From CAYYTU01 sp964474655 (GTDB lineage: Bacteria; Chloroflexota; Anaerolineae; B4-G1), in the NCBI GenBank assembly GCA_964474655.1, contig CAYYTU010000061.1, positions 1-16,934 on the forward strand: a DNA stretch of 16,934 bases. Reading direction: 5' to 3'. Of this stretch, positions 12,885 through 16,934 are shown piece after piece (the stretch's first letter is position 1; the number at the start of each line of letters is the position of its first letter). The notes below the pieces were generated by a model. The model was given only the letters and a program-made list of their open reading frames with translations. It ran no database searches and was not told where the DNA came from. Position numbers and translations under genes: made by a program.

Positions 12885-15800
12885 ATGGCCCGTAGTGCAT
12901 TAGAGAAATTCAAGTGTCGCCTCGCTCTGGTCGATTACTTCCGCCACGTCTTCGGCGTCGGGGACGTCAACGATCCTGACGCCATCGAACGCTTCTACAA
13001 AGCGTTGGAGGAGCAGCGGGAGGGATACAACGCCGAGGGGCGCAGCTACGTCGTCAACGTCCTGGAGGGGCGCGTGCGCGGCATCGACGTGGCCGACCTG
13101 CTGCGCTACGACGCCAACGTCAAGCGCCACACCGACACGCTCAACGAAGGCCGCGCCAAGCCGATCACGCTCAAATACTTCCAGATTCTGGCGGCGCTGA
13201 TGACCGAGCGCTACCTGGACCGCGTGGACAATGATCCAGATGCCTTCCTCGCCGACCTCAACGCTTTCGTCCAGGAGCAGAACCAGACGCGAGGCGGGCG
13301 CATTGACTTGCCATCCTTCGATGCGGACGATCTGAACAAGCTGGCCTTCTGGATGGCCACCGGCAGCGGCAAGACGCTCCTGATGCACCTCAACTACTAC
13401 CAATATCTGGATTACTTCCCCGACGTCGTGGAGAATATCCTGCTGGTCACGCCCAATGCGGGGCTTTCTGAGCAACATATGGCCGAGATGGCGAAAAGTG
13501 GCATACCCTGCCAGCGCTTCAACGCCGACACCGGTGATCTTTTCAGCGGCGCTCCTCGCACGGTCAAGGTGATCGAGATCACCAAGCTGGTGGAGGAGAA
13601 GAGCGGGGGCGGCAAGAGCGTCGAGGTCTCGCACCTGGAGGGGCGCAACCTGGTCTTCGTGGATGAGGGCCACAAGGGGGCCAGCAGCGCGGCCCAGACC
13701 TGGCGGAGCCGGCGAGCGGCGCTGGCCCAAGACGGCGGCTTCACCTTCGAGTACAGCGCCACGTTTGGGCAGGGCGTCGGCGGCGCCGGAACCGATATCG
13801 AGGAGGAGTATGGCAAAGCCATCATCTTCGACTACTCCTATCCCCGCTTCTACGAGGACGGCTATGGCAAGGACTACCGCATCCTCAACCTGGACGCGCT
13901 GGCGCGCGGCCTTAACTCGGGTCTGACCGACCGCTACTTGCTGGCCAACCTGCTCACCTTCTACGAGCAAGTGCGCTGCTACGAGGAGAATCGGCGCCTT
14001 TTCTACGCCGATTACAACGTCGAGCCACCGCTCCTCACCTTCGTCGGACATACCGTTACCGCCGGCAAGACCTGGTCCAGCCTGGGGAAGAACGATATGC
14101 GCAGCCTCTCCGACGTGCAGATGTTGGTACTCCTCCTCCATCGGGTGCTGCGGAACGATGCTGGTTGGGTGCCCCAGGCCATCGACGCGATCCTGGATGG
14201 CGATGCGGGGCTGCTGCGTGAGAACGGCGATGACCTTTTCGCCGATGCCTTCCCCACCCTGCGCGAGCCTGGCCTAGACGGTTCGGCCATCTACAGCGAT
14301 ATGTTAGAGCGCATATTTCACGTGCGGCAACCGACCGAACTCCATTTGGTCGATTTGACGTCGGTCGAAGGGGAGATTGGGCTGCGGGCTGGACCCGCCG
14401 ACAGGTTCTTTGGGTTGATCAACATCGGTGACGCCGCCAATTTTATCAAGCTGAGCGAGGAGAAGACCCCGGAGCTCGTGGTTGAGGAAGAGCAAATCAG
14501 TGGGTCTCTCTTTCAGGCCATCAACCAGCAGGGATCGCCGATCAACATCCTGCTGGGAGCCCGGAAATTCATCGAGGGCTGGGACTCCTGGCGCGTTTCG
14601 ACGATGGGGCTGATGAACATCGGGCGGGGTGAAGGGCCGCAGATCATCCAGCTCTTTGGACGTGGCGTGCGACTGCTGGGCAAGGGGCGCACCCTCAAGC
14701 GCTCCGAGGGACTGGATGGAGATCATCCCGCTCATTTGCCGCATCTGGAGACGTTGAACATTTTCGGGGTGCGGGCCAAATACATGGCTCAGTTCCGCGA
14801 TTACCTGGCGGAGGAGGGCATTGACACCGAGGAGCGGAAGACGGTCGACGTCAAAACCCGGCTCAACGACGAGTTCAAGGGCCAGGGGCTGCTGGTGGTG
14901 CGACGGCAGATCAAGACGCCTTTTGAAGAGGCGGAGCGCCTACGACTGGCGTTGATCGATGTCTGCAAACCGGTCATCGACTTGACCGCCAGTGCCGATA
15001 TGCTGGTATCGGACGGTCTGACGCGCGAGCGGCCGGGCATCTATGAGGCGCGGGATGCCCAGACGCTGCGGCCGGAGCACCTCGAACTCCTGGACTGGGA
15101 GCGGCTCTATGACGAGCTCTGGCGCTTCCGCACCGCCCATGGCTACCATAATTTGACCCTGGATAGACAAGTGCTTCGCCGCGTGCTTGAGGGAGGGCAC
15201 TACGAGCTGTACTGCTCGCCCGATCTGATCGCTCTCACCTTGTTCACCGACGTGGAGCGGTTGGAGCGTCTGGCGCTGATGATCCTGCGCAAGTACGTCA
15301 AAAACTACTACACCCGCGCTAAAAAGCGTTGGGAGCAGAAGCAGTTGGTGTACCAGACGCTGGATGAGAACGATGAGAACCTGATCCCCAGCTATGAAGC
15401 TCGTGTCAGGCGCTCGGCCGCCGAGTTCCTTCAGACGCTGCAAGAGATGTGCAGCGATCCGGATCTCTACACGGGAGACGAGGGCCTTCCTGAGCGGGTT
15501 CACTTCGACCGTCATTTGTATCTTCCCTTGCTCGTGGAAGATCCAAGTGGCGATCCGGTGGTCAAATACTCGCCGCCGGGGCTCAACGAGGGCGAGCGAG
15601 ACTTCGTGAAGGCTCTGCGGGCCTACGTCACGGCCCAGGAAGGTCAGGCCTTGTTAGCTAATCGCGGCCTCGAGCTATTCCTGCTGCGCAACCAATCCCG
15701 CGGTCAAGGCGTTGGCTTTCTGGTCGATGAGGAACGGAGCTTTCCCGATTTCATCCTCTGGCTGAAAGGGCCAGACCACCAGCATATCGTCTTCATCGAC

Positions 15801-16079
15801 CCCCATGGAATGATCATCGGGAGCAATCTTGACACCAACTCGAAGGTGCAGCTCCATAAGACCATCAAAGGGTATGAGCAGCAACTGAACGGACGGGCTG
15901 GTCGCGACGACATCTCGCTCCATTCTTTCATCGTCTCTCAGACTTCCTTCACCGAGCTAAGCGGACGGGTTGGTATTGCAACAGAGGCGAAATTCAATGA
16001 AGATTATCACGTCTACTTCCCTGAGCAGGATGACTACGTAGCCCTTCTGCTGGGGGATGTTCTGGAAGACGCAAGTTAG
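12885..16079 (+). CDS. res: Type III restriction endonuclease subunit (Res), helicase-nuclease
   Basis: This is a 1064-residue superfamily 2 ATPase that pairs with Mod to cut unmodified DNA. ATG 12885 has GAGGGGG six bases upstream; an in-frame TTG at 12846 lies inside the last repeat copy and is rejected as start. Motifs are Walker A (A158-T-G-S-G-K163-T), Walker B D260-E-G-H263, motif III-like S291-A-T293, and motif VI-like Q589-L-F-G-R593-G-V-R596. Near the C-terminus, F953-P-D955-F-I-L-W followed by I-V-F-I-D972-P-H974-G aligns with the PD-(D/E)xK nuclease core, but the usual Lys is His. Either this is a family variant or the nuclease is weakened. It is separated from mod by the GxxExxY gene and repeats, and followed closely by a small zinc-ribbon gene. 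Confidence 0.9.
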   Translation: MARSALEKFKCRLALVDYFRHVFGVGDVNDPDAIERFYKALEEQREGYNAEGRSYVVNVLEGRVRGIDVADLLRYDANVKRHTDTLNEGRAKPITLKYFQILAALMTERYLDRVDNDPDAFLADLNAFVQEQNQTRGGRIDLPSFDADDLNKLAFWMATGSGKTLLMHLNYYQYLDYFPDVVENILLVTPNAGLSEQHMAEMAKSGIPCQRFNADTGDLFSGAPRTVKVIEITKLVEEKSGGGKSVEVSHLEGRNLVFVDEGHKGASSAAQTWRSRRAALAQDGGFTFEYSATFGQGVGGAGTDIEEEYGKAIIFDYSYPRFYEDGYGKDYRILNLDALARGLNSGLTDRYLLANLLTFYEQVRCYEENRRLFYADYNVEPPLLTFVGHTVTAGKTWSSLGKNDMRSLSDVQMLVLLLHRVLRNDAGWVPQAIDAILDGDAGLLRENGDDLFADAFPTLREPGLDGSAIYSDMLERIFHVRQPTELHLVDLTSVEGEIGLRAGPADRFFGLINIGDAANFIKLSEEKTPELVVEEEQISGSLFQAINQQGSPINILLGARKFIEGWDSWRVSTMGLMNIGRGEGPQIIQLFGRGVRLLGKGRTLKRSEGLDGDHPAHLPHLETLNIFGVRAKYMAQFRDYLAEEGIDTEERKTVDVKTRLNDEFKGQGLLVVRRQIKTPFEEAERLRLALIDVCKPVIDLTASADMLVSDGLTRERPGIYEARDAQTLRPEHLELLDWERLYDELWRFRTAHGYHNLTLDRQVLRRVLEGGHYELYCSPDLIALTLFTDVERLERLALMILRKYVKNYYTRAKKRWEQKQLVYQTLDENDENLIPSYEARVRRSAAEFLQTLQEMCSDPDLYTGDEGLPERVHFDRHLYLPLLVEDPSGDPVVKYSPPGLNEGERDFVKALRAYVTAQEGQALLANRGLELFLLRNQSRGQGVGFLVDEERSFPDFILWLKGPDHQHIVFIDPHGMIIGSNLDTNSKVQLHKTIKGYEQQLNGRAGRDDISLHSFIVSQTSFTELSGRVGIATEAKFNEDYHVYFPEQDDYVALLLGDVLEDAS

Positions 16080-16098
16080 CTGGGTGAGAGGTAAGACA

Positions 16099-16302
16099 AT
16101 GAAAGATGCCCTGAACAAGAACAACGCCCGCGTCGAGGCGGGCCCCGATGCCCCCGAGGTAGCCACCTGCCCGTCTTGCGGTGGCGTCGTCGTACTGCGC
16201 AGCCGTCGGGTGGGCAGAGACCCCGAGGACAAGACCTGGTTCTACCGCCACAAGCGCGGCGAAGGGCCCAGTTGCCTGCGGAGGACGGGGGCGGGGAGGT
16301 AG
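16099..16302 (+). CDS. Small zinc-ribbon-like protein
   Basis: This is a 67-residue protein. GAGAGGTAAG precedes ATG 16099, 19 bases after the res stop, so it is probably co-transcribed. It contains C24-P-S-C27-G-G followed by basic residues, H51 and C59, a possible zinc site of CxxC...(H/C)...C type, with an aromatic WFYRHKRGEGPSC segment. Such proteins may bind nucleic acid or stabilise a partner; I cannot name a function. Its place right behind res suggests an accessory role in the restriction system or simple operon membership. Confidence 0.65.
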   Translation: MKDALNKNNARVEAGPDAPEVATCPSCGGVVVLRSRRVGRDPEDKTWFYRHKRGEGPSCLRRTGAGR

Positions 16303-16335
16303 AGACTGTGAAGGGGACACAAGCGAGGTAAGTCC

Positions 16336-16791
16336 ATGAACCGATGTGATGCACTGGAGTTGATTGAGGCAGTTCAAAGCATGCGCTTCGAGGGCTCCGA
16401 GATTGAGGTGAAAACGGCGCATAGGGGGCTCCCCAGTCGTCTTTATGAAACCCTGTCGGCCTTTGCTAATCGCCCTGGGGGCGGGGTAGTCATTCTGGGA
16501 CTCGACGAATCGCGTGGCTTCGCTGCCGTGGGAGTGGGTGACCCCCAGCAACGGTTGGCCGTCCTAGGCGATCAGGCTTCGCGAATGGAGCCACCTCTCC
16601 GCTTGCATCCGGTGGTGGTGCACGTAGAGGGGAATCCCGTTATTGTGTTCGAGGTTCCGGAGTGTGATTCAGGAAGTCCGTCGGCAAATCTAGAAATCGC
16701 GTTATCTGACTTTGCCACCCCATATCTGGGTTTAATTTGTCAAAATAACCCAGATGTGGGGTTGGGCAAATTAAGATGCCGAATTGTGTGA
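16336..16791 (+). pseudogene. Truncated AlbA_2/Schlafen-like domain protein
   Basis: ATG 16336 with GAGG (16324-16327) opens a 151-residue frame. Residues 20-70 match the AlbA_2 (Schlafen AlbA-like, formerly AAA_4) domain: GSEIEVKTA, then LYETLSAFANRPGGGVVILG and a GVGDP turn. VIVFEVPEC (about 102-110) reaches the strand that normally leads to P-x-Y and then G-x-Y-x-R-x-G, but those parts are absent. The remaining ~40 residues are unlike the family and include sequence encoded by the hairpin at 16711-16770. The domain is associated with nucleic-acid-binding regulators and defence proteins. This copy is probably a broken gene, although a short variant protein could still be made. Confidence 0.6.
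16711..16770 (+). repeat. Long hairpin element in the 3' part of the AlbA_2 gene
   Basis: The arms are CCCCATATCTGGGTT (16718-16732) and AACCCAGATGTGGGG (16747-16761), pairing at 14 of 15 positions. The helix extends outward with TTTGCC (16711-16716) and GGCAAA (16765-16770). The 14-base loop is AT-rich. It may be an inserted palindromic element or, less likely, a terminator; no T run follows. I see no feature in 16792-16934. Confidence 0.65.
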
Positions 16792-16934
16792 TCCGGGACG
16801 GACTCCCTGATTGTCCAAACCACCTCTACCATCTCGGTTTCGCGCAATGGGCGACCGTGAGGTGCCCCCTACGGCAGCAATGACTTGGCGAATCTGACCA
16901 GGACGCAAGCGATCATCCTGAGCGCCTGAAACTG

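Noticed and set aside
12900..14141. 413-residue open frame on the minus strand
   Set aside because: It is the antisense shadow of res; the plus strand carries clear helicase motifs.
8762..16302. BREX or DISARM defence island
   Set aside because: No PglZ, BrxL, BrxC or DrmABC-like genes are present; methyltransferase plus ResIII-type helicase-nuclease fits type III restriction-modification.

Overview
The window looks like a scaffold from a GC-rich bacterial genome, most likely a Chloroflexota metagenome assembly. This rests on general character, not on a marker gene: a GC-rich background, an LSm/Hfq-like protein, a cytoplasmic reductive-dehalogenase-like protein, small SHOCT proteins beside a metal ATPase, and many short dispersed palindromic repeats. 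A run of 100 N (12707-12806) marks a scaffold gap inside a tandem repeat.

Layout. (1) 1-2330: the 3' end of an LSm-domain gene; a decayed dinB (DNA polymerase IV) on the minus strand; a reductive-dehalogenase-like corrinoid/Fe-S protein; and a frameshifted secreted-protein remnant. (2) 2360-5350: a metal-resistance unit, made of a CzrA/SmtB-type ArsR repressor and a Zn/Cd/Pb P1B-type ATPase. Each gene is preceded by a near-identical 20-bp dyad operator. (3) 5430-7961: a tight run of two small SHOCT membrane proteins, a membrane-anchored LuxR-type DNA-binding protein with no receiver domain, and a NarL-family sensor histidine kinase whose ATG overlaps the regulator's stop. (4) 7962-8761: no protein gene, but a 162-bp MITE-like element with terminal inverted repeats and internal hairpins, then two promoter-plus-terminator units. 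The second can be drawn as a terminator/antiterminator switch upstream of the restriction-modification genes. (5) 8762-16302: a type III restriction-modification locus (mod, res and a small zinc-ribbon protein). A GxxExxY PD-(D/E)xK-like gene, surrounded by at least nine copies of a 55-64 bp palindromic repeat, sits between mod and res. (6) 16336-16791: an AlbA_2/Schlafen-like domain gene cut short at a long hairpin. The last ~140 bases hold nothing I can support.

How the parts work together. Metal sensing by the ArsR protein should derepress the exporter. The histidine kinase and tethered LuxR protein form a separate envelope-signalling module, perhaps with the SHOCT proteins. Mod and Res form a host-defence pair. 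The most unusual structure is the GxxExxY-plus-repeat cassette in the mod-res junction: a repeat copy supplies the last two codons and stop of mod, other copies fill the spacers around the GxxExxY gene, and the last copy ends just before the res ribosome-binding site. Repeat-derived in-frame insertions are also seen inside the ATPase and mod genes, so small repeats have been active throughout this region.
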